Origin: CAWHMS01 sp963830495 | GTDB taxonomy: Bacteria; Actinomycetota; Actinomycetes; Propionibacteriales; Nocardioidaceae | Assembly: GCA_963830495.1 (NCBI GenBank) | Contig: CAWHMS010000004.1 | Location: 1-64,000, forward strand | Length of the DNA: 64,000 bases | Reading direction: 5' to 3' | In this document: positions 32,111 to 42,087 of the stretch, in pieces | Layout: each line of letters opens with the position of its first letter | How positions within the stretch are numbered: the first letter of the stretch is position 1 | Notes under the pieces: generated by a model | Told to the model about the DNA's origin: nothing | Database searches by the model: none | The model's input: only the letters and a program-made list of their open reading frames with translations | Translations under genes and position numbers: made by a program

Positions 32111-32502
32111 CCGCCTCGACGAGTGGGAGCAGCACGGGCAGAGACCTGACTGCCGAAGGCGGGCATGGCGCCGTACCTGTCTCCGGCGTACCCGCAGAGC
32201 AGGCTCCCGAGCTGGCGGCGCGTGCGGATTGGCCGCTCTGGGAAGTCTTCGTGCGGGCCAAGCGCGGGCTCAACCACGTGCACGTCGGCAGCCTGCACGC
32301 ACCGGACGCCGAGATGGCCGTGCGCAACGCGCGCGACCTCTACACCCGCCGCCAGGAGGGCGTGTCCATCTGGGTGACCCGCACCGCCGACATCGCGGCG
32401 AGCAGCCCGGACGAGAAGGACGCCTTCTTCGATCCCGCTGCCGACAAGGCCTACCGGCACCCCACGTTCTACGACGTACCCGAGGGCGTGAAGCACCTGT
32501 GA
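32107..32502 (+). CDS. paaB: Phenylacetyl-CoA epoxidase subunit PaaB
   Basis: 131 residues. The core WPLWEVFVRAKRGLNHVHVG, AEMAVRNARDLYTRRQEGVS, IWVTRTADI and HPTFYDVPEGVKHL is standard PaaB. The N-terminal 40 residues are low-complexity. GTG start overlapping the paaA stop; its stop overlaps paaC. Confidence 0.95.
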   Translation: MTASTSGSSTGRDLTAEGGHGAVPVSGVPAEQAPELAARADWPLWEVFVRAKRGLNHVHVGSLHAPDAEMAVRNARDLYTRRQEGVSIWVTRTADIAASSPDEKDAFFDPAADKAYRHPTFYDVPEGVKHL

Positions 32503-33267
32503 CCACGAAGGCTCTCGACACAGACCGCGTCGACTACGTGCTGCGGCTGGCCGACGACGCCCTGGTGCTCGCCCAGCGCACCGGCGAGTGGATCGCCGCG
32601 GCTCCGCAGCTCGAAGAAGACGTCGCACTCGGCAACATCGCCCTCGACCTGCTGGGGCAGGCGCGTGCCTTGCTGACCCACGCCGGCGACCTCGAGGGTG
32701 CCGGGCGGGACGAGGACGCACTGGCCTACTTCCGGGACGAGCGGGACTTTCGCAACGCCCAGATCTTCGAGCTCGGCAACGGCGACTTCGGCTTCACCAT
32801 CGCGCGGCTGCTGGTGACCTCGACCTTTCAGTTCGAGCTGTACTCGCGGCTGGTCGCCTCGCTCGACGAGACGCTGGCCGCCGTCGCCGCCAAGGCCGTC
32901 AAGGAGGTCGACTACCACCGTGACCACGCCACCATGTGGACGCTCCGGCTCGGCGACGGCACCGACGAGTCGCACCGGCGCATCCAGGCCGGAATCGAGC
33001 GAGCTGTGGCCGTACGTCGGAGAGCTGTTCGAGACCGACGAGCTGGTCGCCGGGCTGGCCGCGACCCGGATCGCCGTGGATCCGGCGGAGCTGGGCGAGC
33101 CGGTCACGTCGTACGTCGACGGCGTCCTCGCCCAAGCCACGCTGACCCGCCCGAGCGACGGCCACCACCACAGCGGCGGCCGGCGCGGCGTGCACACCGA
33201 GCAGATGGGCTACCTGCTGGCGGAGATGCAGCACCTGGCGCGGTCCCACCCCGGGGCGACATGGTGA
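32499..33267 (+). pseudogene. paaC: Phenylacetyl-CoA epoxidase subunit PaaC with one frameshift
   Basis: The structural partner of PaaA. Residues 1-166 are a normal PaaC: YVLRLADDALVLAQRTGEWI, EEDVALGNIALDLLGQARAL, FRDERDFRNAQIFELGNGDF and VKEVDYHRDHATMWTLRLGD. At about 33000 the frame is lost; the proper C terminus (ELWPYVGELFETDELVAGLA, GVHTEQMGYLLAEMQHLARS) continues in the next frame to a TGA at 33265. Removing one C from ATCGAGCGAGCTG gives the expected IEELW. With the lesion the protein loses about 90 residues and the epoxidase would probably fail. A sequencing error is equally possible because the other paa genes are intact. Confidence 0.85.
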
Positions 33268-33818
33268 GCCCGCCGCCTCCCACCACCCACTTGTCAGAAC
33301 GTGGTGGCCCTCGAGGGCAACTGGAGTCTGACAGGTCGCGGGCGCGCGAGGTCGTGGCGGCGGTCCTCGACCCGGAGGTGCCCGTGCTCACCATCGACGA
33401 CCTCGGCATCCTGCGTGACGTGCAGGTTGACGAGCGGGGACACGTCGACGTGACGATCACGCCGACGTACTCCGGCTGCCCGGCGATGGACGCCATCCGG
33501 TCCGACGTCGAGCGGGCTCTGGTAGCGGAGGGGTACGACGACGTCGACGTACGCCTGGTGCTCTCGCCGGCCTGGACGACCGACTGGATGAGCGAGGCGG
33601 GCAAACGCAAGCTGCGCGACTTCGGCATCGCCCCTCCGCAGCCGCGGGCGGGCGCCGCCCAGGACGGGGGCGTCGTCCTGGTCGCGCTGTCGGTCCGCTG
33701 CCCGCAGTGCGGGTCGCCCGAGACTCATGAGCTCAGCCGCTTCGGCTCGACCGCGTGCAAGGCCTTGTGGGTATGTGACGCCTGCAAGGAGCCGTTCGAC
33801 CACTTCAAGGCGCACTAG
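33261..33818 (+). CDS. paaD: PaaD, DUF59/MIP18-type Fe-S maturation protein
   Basis: 185 residues. A MIP18/DUF59 domain (AAVLDPEVPVLTIDDLGILR, ITPTYSGCPAMDAIRSDVER, LSPAWTTDWMSEAGKRKLRD) followed by a C-terminal zinc-ribbon-like part (VRCPQCGSPETHELSRFGST, WVCDACKEPFDHFK). PaaD is thought to help insert the iron-sulfur cluster of PaaE. The start overlaps the end of paaC. Confidence 0.93.
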   Translation: MVSPPPPTTHLSERGGPRGQLESDRSRAREVVAAVLDPEVPVLTIDDLGILRDVQVDERGHVDVTITPTYSGCPAMDAIRSDVERALVAEGYDDVDVRLVLSPAWTTDWMSEAGKRKLRDFGIAPPQPRAGAAQDGGVVLVALSVRCPQCGSPETHELSRFGSTACKALWVCDACKEPFDHFKAH

Positions 33819-33841
33819 CGGAAGGCCTGGGCCTCAACCCG

Positions 33842-34921
33842 ATGACGACACCCCGGCACTCGACCTTCCACTCGCTGAAGGTCGCCGACATCACCCCACT
33901 CACCGATGACGCCGTCTGCATCGGCTTCGCGGTGCCGCCTGCGCTGGCCGACGACTACGCCTTCGTCCAGGGTCAGCACCTCAACATCCGGACCAGTCTG
34001 GCCGGCGACGACGTACGTCGCTCGTACTCGATCTGTGCGCCAGCCGGCTCAGGCCGGCTGCGGATCGGGGTCAAGGTGCTGCCGGGGGGTCACTTCTCCG
34101 GCTTCGCGGCCGGCGGGCTCAAGGTCGGTGACGAGCTCGAGGTCATGACACCCGTCGGGCGCTTCTCCACGCCACTGGACCCGGCACACGAGAAGCACTA
34201 CTGCGCGATTGCTGCCGGCAGCGGCATCACCCCGATCTACTCGATCGTCGCCACGGCCCTGGAGCAGGAGCCCAACAGCCGGGTCACGCTGATCTACACC
34301 AACCGCACCAGCCGCACCGTGATGTTCCTGGAGGAGCTCGAGGACCTCAAGGACCGGTACGGCGCCCGGTTCCATCTGATCCACGTGCTCACGCGGGAGG
34401 CGCAGGATGCCGAGCTGCTGTCCGGACGCCTCGACGCGGATCGGCTCACCAGGATCAACGAGGCGCTGGTGCCGGTGGCCTCGGTGGACGAGTGGTTCCT
34501 GTGCGGACCGTTTGAGATGGTGCACGAGCTGCGAGAAGCGCTGGAGCGGCAGGGCGCCGACCGGCGCCACGTCCATTCCGAGCTGTTCCACGTCGAGACG
34601 ACTCCGCCGGTGCGACGTACGACGGAGGCGGACCAGGGCGAGGGCGCCGACGTGGCGATCCGTCTCGACGGGCGCACGTCCCGCTTCCGGCTCAAGGGCA
34701 ACGACGTACCAGTGCTCGAGGCAGCGCTGCGGGTGCGCGCCGACGCGCCGTTCGCCTGCAAGGGCGGCGTGTGTGGCACGTGTCGGGCGAAGCTGGTGTC
34801 GGGCACGGTGGCGATGGACACCAACTACGCGTTGGAGCCGGAGGAGATCGAGAAGGGCTACGTGCTGACCTGCCAGAGCCACCCGACGAGCAGCACGGTC
34901 GAGCTCGACTACGACGCCTAG
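33842..34921 (+). CDS. paaE: PaaE, epoxidase reductase subunit
   Basis: 359 residues. The N-terminal FAD domain (GQHLNIRTSLAGDDVRRSYS), the NAD(P)H domain (AIAAGSGITPIYSIVATAL, EWFLCGPFEMVHELREAL) and a C-terminal plant-type [2Fe-2S] domain with ACKGGVCGTCRAKLVSG and LTCQSHP. It passes electrons from NADPH to PaaA. Last gene of the operon. Confidence 0.95.
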   Translation: MTTPRHSTFHSLKVADITPLTDDAVCIGFAVPPALADDYAFVQGQHLNIRTSLAGDDVRRSYSICAPAGSGRLRIGVKVLPGGHFSGFAAGGLKVGDELEVMTPVGRFSTPLDPAHEKHYCAIAAGSGITPIYSIVATALEQEPNSRVTLIYTNRTSRTVMFLEELEDLKDRYGARFHLIHVLTREAQDAELLSGRLDADRLTRINEALVPVASVDEWFLCGPFEMVHELREALERQGADRRHVHSELFHVETTPPVRRTTEADQGEGADVAIRLDGRTSRFRLKGNDVPVLEAALRVRADAPFACKGGVCGTCRAKLVSGTVAMDTNYALEPEEIEKGYVLTCQSHPTSSTVELDYDA

Positions 34922-34967
34922 CCCCTGGCTGCTGGTGGTCGGGCGGGCCGTGTCCGGCGGGTGCCCC

Positions 34968-35033
34968 AGGATTCGTCCGAAGAGGCGCGGGCTGGTCGAG
35001 CGTGGCGCCATCGGACGAATCCTGTCGACCAGC
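34968..35033. promoter_or_regulatory. Two interlocked inverted repeats between paaE and thyA
   Basis: A AGGATTCGTCCGA (34968-34980), B GCTGGTCGA (34991-34999), A' TCGGACGAATCCT (35011-35023), B' TCGACCAGC (35025-35033). Each pair is perfect and the order A-B-A'-B' permits a pseudoknot or two alternative hairpins. It may be a terminator for paa, or an attenuator-like leader for thyA. Confidence 0.55.
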
Positions 35034-35085
35034 GACCGGCGCGGGGGCAGACCGTGGTGGCGAGGCGGTGCTAGGTTCGGGAGCC

Positions 35086-35876
35086 GTGCGGCAGTACCTC
35101 GATCTCGTGCAGCGGATCCTCGACGAAGGGGTGGAGAAGGCCGACCGCACCGGCACCGGCACGCTCAGCGTCTTCGGCCACCAGATGCGCTTCGACCTGC
35201 GCGCGGGCTTCCCGCTCGTGACCACCAAGAAGGTGCACGTGCGCTCGGTGGTCGGCGAGCTGCTCTGGTTCATCCGGGGCGACACGAACGTCGCCTGGCT
35301 GCAGCAGCACGGCATCACGATCTGGGACGAGTGGGCCGACGCCGACGGTGAGCTCGGCCCGGTCTACGGCCATCAGTGGCGGTCCTGGCCCATCCCCGAC
35401 GGTCGGCACGTCGACCAGCTCAGGGACGTGATCGAGCAGATCCGGACCAGTCCCGACTCGCGGCGCCACCTGGTCAGCGCCTGGAACGTCGCCGACCTGC
35501 CGCACATGGCGTTGATGCCTTGTCACGCGCTGTTCCAGTTCTACGTCGCGGAGGGCAGGCTGTCGTGCCAGCTCTACCAGCGATCGGCTGACGTGTTCCT
35601 CGGCGTACCGTTCAACATCGCCTCCTACAGCCTGCTCACTCACATGGTCGCTCAGGTGACCGGGCTCGAGGTCGGCGACTTCGTCCACACGCTCGGCGAC
35701 GCGCACCTCTACCTCAACCACCTCGACCAGGCCCGCACCCAGCTCGCGCGCGAGCCGCGCCCACTTCCCGAGCTGTGGCTGGACCCGGGCGTGGTCGACA
35801 TCGACGGCTTCGGTCTCGACGACGTGAAGCTCTCCGGCTACGACCCGCACCCTGGCATCAAGGCGCCGATCGCCGT

Positions 35877-35880
<4 letters not shown>
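35086..35880 (+). CDS. thyA: Thymidylate synthase
   Basis: 264 residues, the same length as the E. coli enzyme. Makes dTMP from dUMP with methylene-tetrahydrofolate. Signatures: DRTGTGTLSVFGHQMRFDLR, LLWFIRGDTN, the catalytic cysteine in LMPCHALFQFYV, and YQRSADVFLGVPFNIASYSL. GTG start at 35086. folA overlaps its stop, giving the classical thyA-folA pair in which the second enzyme regenerates tetrahydrofolate. Confidence 0.97.
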
Positions 35881-36356
<476 letters not shown>

Positions 36357-36619
36357 GCGCGGCTCCGAACCTGCCATCGGACGCGGTTTTCTGCGGCCCA
36401 GCCCGGTCCGGACCGGAAAATCTCGCGTCGAGGTGTAACGCGGCGGCCTCCTGCCGCGATAGACCAGACGGAGCGCCGTTACTGCCCGGACCCCCGAGCG
36501 GACAGTAGCGGCGCCCTAACGTTGCCACGCCGACGCCGGGTCTCAGCGCCAGACCTCAGCGGTCGGCCGCACCGCTGGGCCTGACCGCTGGCAGCGGGCC
36601 AGCGCGGTAGCCTCAGGTC

Positions 36620-37534
36620 ATGTCCTCAGCGTCGTCCGCTCCGTTCGGTCGCGTCCTGACCGCCATGGTCACCCCGTTCGCCGATGACGGGAGTCTCGAT
36701 CTCGACGCCGCGGCGCGGATCGCCACCTACCTGGTGGACCACGGGCACGACGGGCTGGTCGTCTCCGGCACCACGGGGGAGTCACCGACCACCTCGCTCA
36801 CGGAGTGCGGCAGCCTGCTGGAGGTCGTCATCGACGCGGTGGGCGACCGGGCGCATGTCGTTGCGGGTGTCGGCTCCAACGACACGGCGCACTCCGTCGA
36901 CCTCGCGCGTCAGGCCGAGAAGCTCGGCGCCGCGGGAGCGCTCATCGTCACGCCGTACTACTCCAAGCCCAGCCAGGCAGGCATCCTGCATCACTTCGAG
37001 ACGGTCGTTGCCGCCGCCGATCTGCCCGTCATGGTGTACGACGTCCCGGGTCGCACCGGCGTGCAGCTGGCCGAGGACACCTATGCCCGAGCCGCCGAGC
37101 ACGACCGGGTCGTCGCGGTCAAGGACGCGGTCGGCGACCTGGCCCGCGGCGTACGCATCATGGCCAGGACCGGCCTGGCGTTCTACTCCGGCGACGACGC
37201 GCTCAACCTGGCCTGGCTCACCCACGGCGCCGTCGGCATGGTCTCCGTGATCGGCCACGCCGCCGGTGACGTACACGCCGAGCTGGTCGCGCAGGTCGAC
37301 GCCGGCCGCGTCACGGAGGCGCTCGCTCTCTACCGCCGGTTGAGCCCGGTCGTGCAGGCGATCATGACGGGTCCGAACTACGGAGCGCCGCTGGCCAAGG
37401 CGGCGCTGCAGCTCCTCGGTGTCAGCGGCAACCGGGTGGTGCGACCTCCGCTCATGGCGGCGGACGACGACGACGTGGCCCGGGTCAGAGCCGGGCTGGT
37501 CACCGCCGGCCTGCTGCCGAGCGACGCCTCATGA
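36620..37534 (+). CDS. dapA: 4-hydroxy-tetrahydrodipicolinate synthase
   Basis: 304 residues, TIM barrel. Condenses pyruvate and aspartate semialdehyde in lysine/diaminopimelate synthesis. GLVVSGTTGESPTTSL, VTPYYSKPSQAGILHHF, the active-site tyrosine in VMVYDVPGRTG and the Schiff-base lysine in VVAVKDAVGDL are all present. The stop overlaps rnj by 4 bases, a common pairing in actinobacteria. The 263 bases upstream hold no gene. Confidence 0.95.
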   Translation: MSSASSAPFGRVLTAMVTPFADDGSLDLDAAARIATYLVDHGHDGLVVSGTTGESPTTSLTECGSLLEVVIDAVGDRAHVVAGVGSNDTAHSVDLARQAEKLGAAGALIVTPYYSKPSQAGILHHFETVVAAADLPVMVYDVPGRTGVQLAEDTYARAAEHDRVVAVKDAVGDLARGVRIMARTGLAFYSGDDALNLAWLTHGAVGMVSVIGHAAGDVHAELVAQVDAGRVTEALALYRRLSPVVQAIMTGPNYGAPLAKAALQLLGVSGNRVVRPPLMAADDDDVARVRAGLVTAGLLPSDAS

Positions 37535-39222
37535 GCCATCCGCACCCCGAGCTCGGCCCGCCGCCGGTGCTGCCCGACCGCGGGCTGCGCGTGATCCCCC
37601 TCGGAGGACTCGGTGAGGTCGGCCGCAACATGGCTGTGCTCGAGCACCAGGGCAGGCTGCTGATCATCGACTGCGGCGTGCTCTTCCCCGACGAGAACCA
37701 GCCGGGCGTCGACCTGATCCTCCCCGACTTCGAGCCGATCCGCGGCCGCCTCGACGACATCGAAGCGGTCGTGCTCACGCACGGCCACGAGGACCACATC
37801 GGCGCGGTGCCCTACCTGCTCCGGGAGCGGCCCGACCTCCCGCTCATCGGGTCGAAGCTCACGCTGGCGCTCCTCGACGCCAAGCTCAAGGAGCACCGGC
37901 TGACCCGAGCCCCGAAGCACCAGGTCTCCGAGGGTGACCGGGAGGTCTTCGGGCCGTTCGACCTCGAGTTCGTCGCGGTCAACCACTCGATCCCCGACGC
38001 GCTGGCCGTCGCGGTACGGACCCAGGCCGGACTGGTGCTGCACACCGGCGACTTCAAGATGGATCAGCTGCCGCTCGACGGCCGCATCACCGACCTGCGC
38101 TCCTTCGCGCGGCTGGGCCTGGAGGGCGTCGACCTCTTCATGGTGGACTCCACCAACGCGGAGGTGCCGGGCTTCAACACGCCGGAGAAGGACATCGGCC
38201 CGGTGCTGGAGCGCGTCTTCCGCACCAGTCGGCAGCGCATGATCGTGGCCTGCTTCGCCTCGCACGTGCACCGGGTGCAGCAGGTGATGGACGCGGCTGT
38301 CGCGCAGGGCCGCAAGGTGGCGTACGTCGGACGCTCGATGGTGCGCAACATGCAGGTGGCCCAGGATCTCGGCTATCTCACCGTGCCGCCGAACACCCTG
38401 GTCGACATGCGCGACCTGAGCGACTACGCGCCAGACGAGGTCGTCATCATCTCCACCGGCTCACAGGGGGAGCCCCTCTCGGCGCTGGCACGCATCGCGC
38501 ACCGCAACCACGACCGGATCCGGATCGAACCGGGCGACACCGTGGTGCTCGCGTCCAGCCTGATCCCCGGCAACGAGAACTCCGTGTTCCGCGTGATCAA
38601 CGGTCTGACCCGGCTCGGTGCCACCGTGGTGCACAAGGGCAACGCGCTAGTGCACGTCTCCGGACATGCCAGCGCCGGTGAGCTGCTCTACTGCTACAAC
38701 GTGCTCCGGCCGCGCAACGTGATGCCGGTGCACGGCGAGACTCGCCACCTGGTCGCCAACGGCGCCTTGGCCGTCGAGACCGGCGTACCGCGGGACCGCG
38801 TCGTCCTGGCTGAGGACGGCTTCGTCGTCGACCTCGTCGACGGCGTCGCCCGCGTCACCGGCAAGGTCGACTGCGGTTACGTGTTCGTCGACGGCTCGTC
38901 GGTCGGAGACATCACCGAGAGCGAGCTCAAGGACCGCCGCATCCTCGGGGACGAGGGATTCATCACCGTGATGGTCGTGCTCGACTCCGCGACCGGCAAG
39001 GTCGTCGCGGGGCCGGAGATCCACGCGCGCGGCTTCGCCGAGGACGACAGTGTCTTCGAGGAGGTTAAGCCGCGGATCGAGGATGCCCTGCGGGCGGCGG
39101 TCAACGACGGCAACGACGACCCCTATCAGCTGCAGCAGGTGATGCGCCGCACCGTCGGGCGCTGGGTCAACCAGGCGCACCGACGCCGGCCCATGATCAT
39201 CCCGGTTGTGCTCGAGGCCTGA
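37531..39222 (+). CDS. rnj: Ribonuclease J
   Basis: 563 residues. A metallo-beta-lactamase/beta-CASP RNase acting in RNA decay and maturation. The metal motif AVVLTHGHEDHIGAVPYL, MVDSTNAEVPGFNTPEKDIG, STGSQGEPLSALARIAH and HVSGHASAGELL are the family marks. The C-terminal domain ends WVNQAHRRRPMIIPVVLEA. Overlaps dapA. Confidence 0.96.
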   Translation: MSHPHPELGPPPVLPDRGLRVIPLGGLGEVGRNMAVLEHQGRLLIIDCGVLFPDENQPGVDLILPDFEPIRGRLDDIEAVVLTHGHEDHIGAVPYLLRERPDLPLIGSKLTLALLDAKLKEHRLTRAPKHQVSEGDREVFGPFDLEFVAVNHSIPDALAVAVRTQAGLVLHTGDFKMDQLPLDGRITDLRSFARLGLEGVDLFMVDSTNAEVPGFNTPEKDIGPVLERVFRTSRQRMIVACFASHVHRVQQVMDAAVAQGRKVAYVGRSMVRNMQVAQDLGYLTVPPNTLVDMRDLSDYAPDEVVIISTGSQGEPLSALARIAHRNHDRIRIEPGDTVVLASSLIPGNENSVFRVINGLTRLGATVVHKGNALVHVSGHASAGELLYCYNVLRPRNVMPVHGETRHLVANGALAVETGVPRDRVVLAEDGFVVDLVDGVARVTGKVDCGYVFVDGSSVGDITESELKDRRILGDEGFITVMVVLDSATGKVVAGPEIHARGFAEDDSVFEEVKPRIEDALRAAVNDGNDDPYQLQQVMRRTVGRWVNQAHRRRPMIIPVVLEA

Positions 39223-39224
39223 GC

Positions 39225-40652
39225 GTGCCACCACGGGCCTGGGCGGAGCGGATCCGTCAGGCGCTGGCGCCGGTCGTGGCGCTGCTCGCCTCCGGCTTGG
39301 CGGTGACTGCGGCAGTCAGCCTGCCCGACGTCCAACGCTCGGTGCTGCTGCTCTACGTCACCGACGAGCGCTGGGTCGGCTGGGCCGGCCTGGCGCTCGC
39401 GGCCTGTCTGGCCTCCAGCGCGCTGGCGGTGTTCGCCGCGCCGCGGTTGGGAGCCGCTCCGGCGTTGGCCTTCGGGGCGGTGGCGGCGGTCTTCGGGCTG
39501 GCGCTGGGCGACTCGGTGACGCGGGACGCGCAGGTCGCGATGGCGTTCGTCGTCCTCGGCATCGGCTTCGGGGCGTTGGTCACCGGAGCCGGCCTGATCG
39601 CGATCGGGCTGCCGCGCCGTGCGTCCATCGCCGCCGGGGCCGGCTGGGCGCTTCCGTTGGTGGCCGGCTGGCCGCTCGTCACCTGGCTGCTGTTGCACGG
39701 CGTGGAGGAAGCTCGACTCGCCTTGCATCCGCCCGTCTGGGCACTGGTGTCGACCACGGCCGCAATCGTGGCGTGGTCGTCGCTCTCGGTGTTGCTCGAG
39801 TACGACGATGACGCCCCAGGCCCGCGCTCTCAGCAGTCGGCTGCCCCGACAGGGGAGTGGACTCGGGCGTGGCTCCTCCTCATGACCACGGCCGCGGTCG
39901 CCCCGCTGGCACTCGTGGTGCTCGGCTTCGACCCGACCGTGTCCCCGGCCTGGACCCGGTCGGTGACGCTCCTCGCGGCGGCCGTCGTCGCCGTCGGCTT
40001 GGGTGGCACCGCCTGCTGGGTGCCGCAGCGGGCGCAGCGGGCGTCGTACCTCGGAGCGGTCGTCGTGCTGTCCCTGCTGCCGGCCTCGGTGCAGCTCGTC
40101 GTGATGACGGCGGACGAAGGCGACGACCGGGTGGGGCGGGGCGTGCTCGCTGTGCTGATCCTGGCTGGTGCCGCCGGCGTGCTGGTCGGGCTGGCCCGGC
40201 CGCGGCTGCTGCCCGCGGCGCTGCTGCTCACTGCACTCGGCGCCGCCGGCTCCTGGGTGATGCCCACAACCCCGTGGGCGATGGTGCCCGGTTGCGCGGC
40301 CATGCTGCTGGGCGGTGGCGCCGCTCTCGGCGCGTCGGTGCGCTCCACCGTGGGGCATGAGGCGGGGTGGCGATTCCTCTGTGTCGCGAGCGTCGTGTCA
40401 CTCGCCGTGGGCCTGGCGGCTACCGCCCCGCTGTCGTGGGCGCTCGGCGGTTCGGTCGCCGACGGCCTCGTCGACGCCAGGGCGGCTGGCCGAGTCGCGC
40501 TCGGCGTGCTGTTCAGCGCAGCCCTCGTAGCCGCGGCGGTGGCTGCGATCCTGCTGGGTCGCGAGCGCGATGGCGGCCCAACCCGCGAGGCCTCCGTGAC
40601 GGCGCCTGACCCGGCAAACGCCGTCAGTGACCCCGGTGCGGTGAGTCGGTGA
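39225..40652 (+). CDS. Polytopic membrane protein of unknown function
   Basis: 475 residues, very rich in Ala, Val, Leu and Gly, with about a dozen hydrophobic segments (for example LAPVVALLASGLAVTAAVSL, TRAWLLLMTTAAVAPLALVV, LPAALLLTALGAAGSWVMPT). The number and spacing suggest a transporter-like fold, possibly distantly MFS, but no motif confirms it. GTG start 3 bases after rnj, so probably cotranscribed. Confidence 0.8.
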   Translation: MPPRAWAERIRQALAPVVALLASGLAVTAAVSLPDVQRSVLLLYVTDERWVGWAGLALAACLASSALAVFAAPRLGAAPALAFGAVAAVFGLALGDSVTRDAQVAMAFVVLGIGFGALVTGAGLIAIGLPRRASIAAGAGWALPLVAGWPLVTWLLLHGVEEARLALHPPVWALVSTTAAIVAWSSLSVLLEYDDDAPGPRSQQSAAPTGEWTRAWLLLMTTAAVAPLALVVLGFDPTVSPAWTRSVTLLAAAVVAVGLGGTACWVPQRAQRASYLGAVVVLSLLPASVQLVVMTADEGDDRVGRGVLAVLILAGAAGVLVGLARPRLLPAALLLTALGAAGSWVMPTTPWAMVPGCAAMLLGGGAALGASVRSTVGHEAGWRFLCVASVVSLAVGLAATAPLSWALGGSVADGLVDARAAGRVALGVLFSAALVAAAVAAILLGRERDGGPTREASVTAPDPANAVSDPGAVSR

Positions 40653-40687
40653 GTGACCCGGTCACCTGACCGGGTCGCAGCCACTCC

Positions 40688-41080
40688 TCACCGCGCCGGT
40701 CTCTCCACCTGCGCGTCACCACCGCCGCGACATACTGGCTCGGCAACGGCGATCAGGCGTCCGCGCCGGTCGAGCTCGATCACTGCCACGGCACCCAGCC
40801 TGGGGTCGAGGTGAACGTGTGCCCGAGCGAGGCCAGAGGCCCGCCGTACTGGGTGATGAACGGCGGTTCCGCCGAGACACTCGTCGAAGACCCGACGCAT
40901 CCACGTCATGACGCGTGGCCGGCTGATCACCTGCTCCCGGAAAGCGGCGGCGAACACGCCGTACACCGCGAAGACGACCAGAGTCAGCAGCATGAAAACT
41001 CCACTCAGCTCCAGCATGCGCAGCACGCCGCTGGGCTCGCCCGGGCTGACGAACTGAGGCAGGAACGCGAAGAAGAAGGT
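40688..41080 (-). pseudogene. LysE-family exporter, C-terminal remnant
   Basis: TTFFFAFLPQFVSPGEPSGV, LRMLELSGVFMLLTLVVFAV and YGVFAAAFREQVISRPRVMT then WMRRVF match the second half of LysE/RhtB-type amino-acid exporters. The first half, with the other membrane helices, is missing, and the tail after WMRRVF is not LysE-like. Inactive. Confidence 0.6.
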
Positions 41081-41173
41081 CGTTCGTCGCGCTGGGCGCG
41101 AAGCTCGCCTTCACCCGCCAGTAGGCGTACCCGCCCGGAGAAGTCAGGGCGAGAAGTCAGGCCTGGGCACGCC

Positions 41174-41206
41174 GAGGGGCGGGACGTCCCCCGCACGTCC
41201 CGCCCT
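41174..41206. terminator. Strong GC hairpin
   Basis: GAGGGGCGGGACGT pairs with ACGTCCCGCCCTC around CCCCCGC. There is no T-run. It could end transcription entering from either side. Confidence 0.4.
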
Positions 41207-41460
41207 CGCGTGGCTCGATCACCCCAGGCCCCTCAGACTGTGGTGTCGCCAGTGCCGGTCACCCCAGGCCCCCTCGCGCTGCGGTTCCGGTGTCTCGTCG
41301 GCTCAGGAGCGCGGCAGTGCCGGCGTGATACATGTGTGACAACACTTTTCTTTTCGACCAAATGTCAACGATCGGGCACAGCGCGTCACTAGGATGGATC
41401 GATGCGCGAAATGGCGCGTATCAGCCTGCCCTCAAGCGCCTCCTAGGTGGTGTGAAGGTC

Positions 41461-42087
41461 ATGGATCGCCGTGAGACCCAGCCCCCCAAGGCAGGTGCTC
41501 AAGGCGGCGATGACTCCACGTCGGTCTGGTCGCAGGCTGCGGGAAGCTTCCGCAGTTGGCGCGCGGGCGAGGCGGGAGCCCTCGACGACATGGTCCGCAC
41601 CCTGACGCCCGTGCTCTGGCACGTGGTGCGTGCCTACGGGCTCGAACGGGAGCAGGCCGAAGACGTCGTCCAGACCACCTGGCTCACGCTGGTTCGCCGG
41701 CACGAGTCGATCGCGGACCCGCAGGCGGTGGCGTCGTGGATGATCACGGCGGCCCGCCGCGAAGCGTGGCGGCTGGCAAAGGCGGCGGCCCGTACGACGC
41801 CCATGCTCGACGACGTGATCGAGCGACAGATCCCGGTGCAGCGCCCGGCCGACGTCGACGTGGTCGACGCCGACGAGCACCACCGGCTCTGGAGCTGCGT
41901 GAGCCAGCTGGACCTGCGCTGCCAGCGGCTGCTGCGCATCGTGGCCTTCGACGACAGACCCGACTACGCCGGGATCGCCCGAGACTTGGACATGCCCGTC
42001 GGCAGTATCGGACCGACCCGGGGACGCTGTCTGACCAAGTTGAAGACGCTCCTCTCCAAGGCAGGTGTTGACGATGAACGACAGTGA
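41461..42087 (+). CDS. ECF-type RNA polymerase sigma factor (protease operon)
   Basis: 208 residues. Sigma region 2 (ALDDMVRTLTPVLWHVVRAY, EQAEDVVQTTWLTLVRRHES, AVASWMITAARREAWRLAKA) and region 4 (QLDLRCQRLLRIVAFDDRPD, YAGIARDLDMPVGSIGPTRG, RCLTKLKTLL). First gene of a four-gene operon with a small partner, an S8 peptidase and a CHAT protease. I expect it to drive its own operon. ATG 41461 is chosen; a GTG at 41452 is possible. The stop overlaps the next gene by 14 bases. Confidence 0.9.
   Translation: MDRRETQPPKAGAQGGDDSTSVWSQAAGSFRSWRAGEAGALDDMVRTLTPVLWHVVRAYGLEREQAEDVVQTTWLTLVRRHESIADPQAVASWMITAARREAWRLAKAAARTTPMLDDVIERQIPVQRPADVDVVDADEHHRLWSCVSQLDLRCQRLLRIVAFDDRPDYAGIARDLDMPVGSIGPTRGRCLTKLKTLLSKAGVDDERQ

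Larger units (their letters stand above)
40653..41460. other. Long gap with a LysE remnant and a hairpin
   Basis: Apart from the LysE-like fragment (40688-41080) and the hairpin at 41174-41206, I see only the presumed promoter of the sigma operon in the last 150 bases. Confidence 0.45.
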
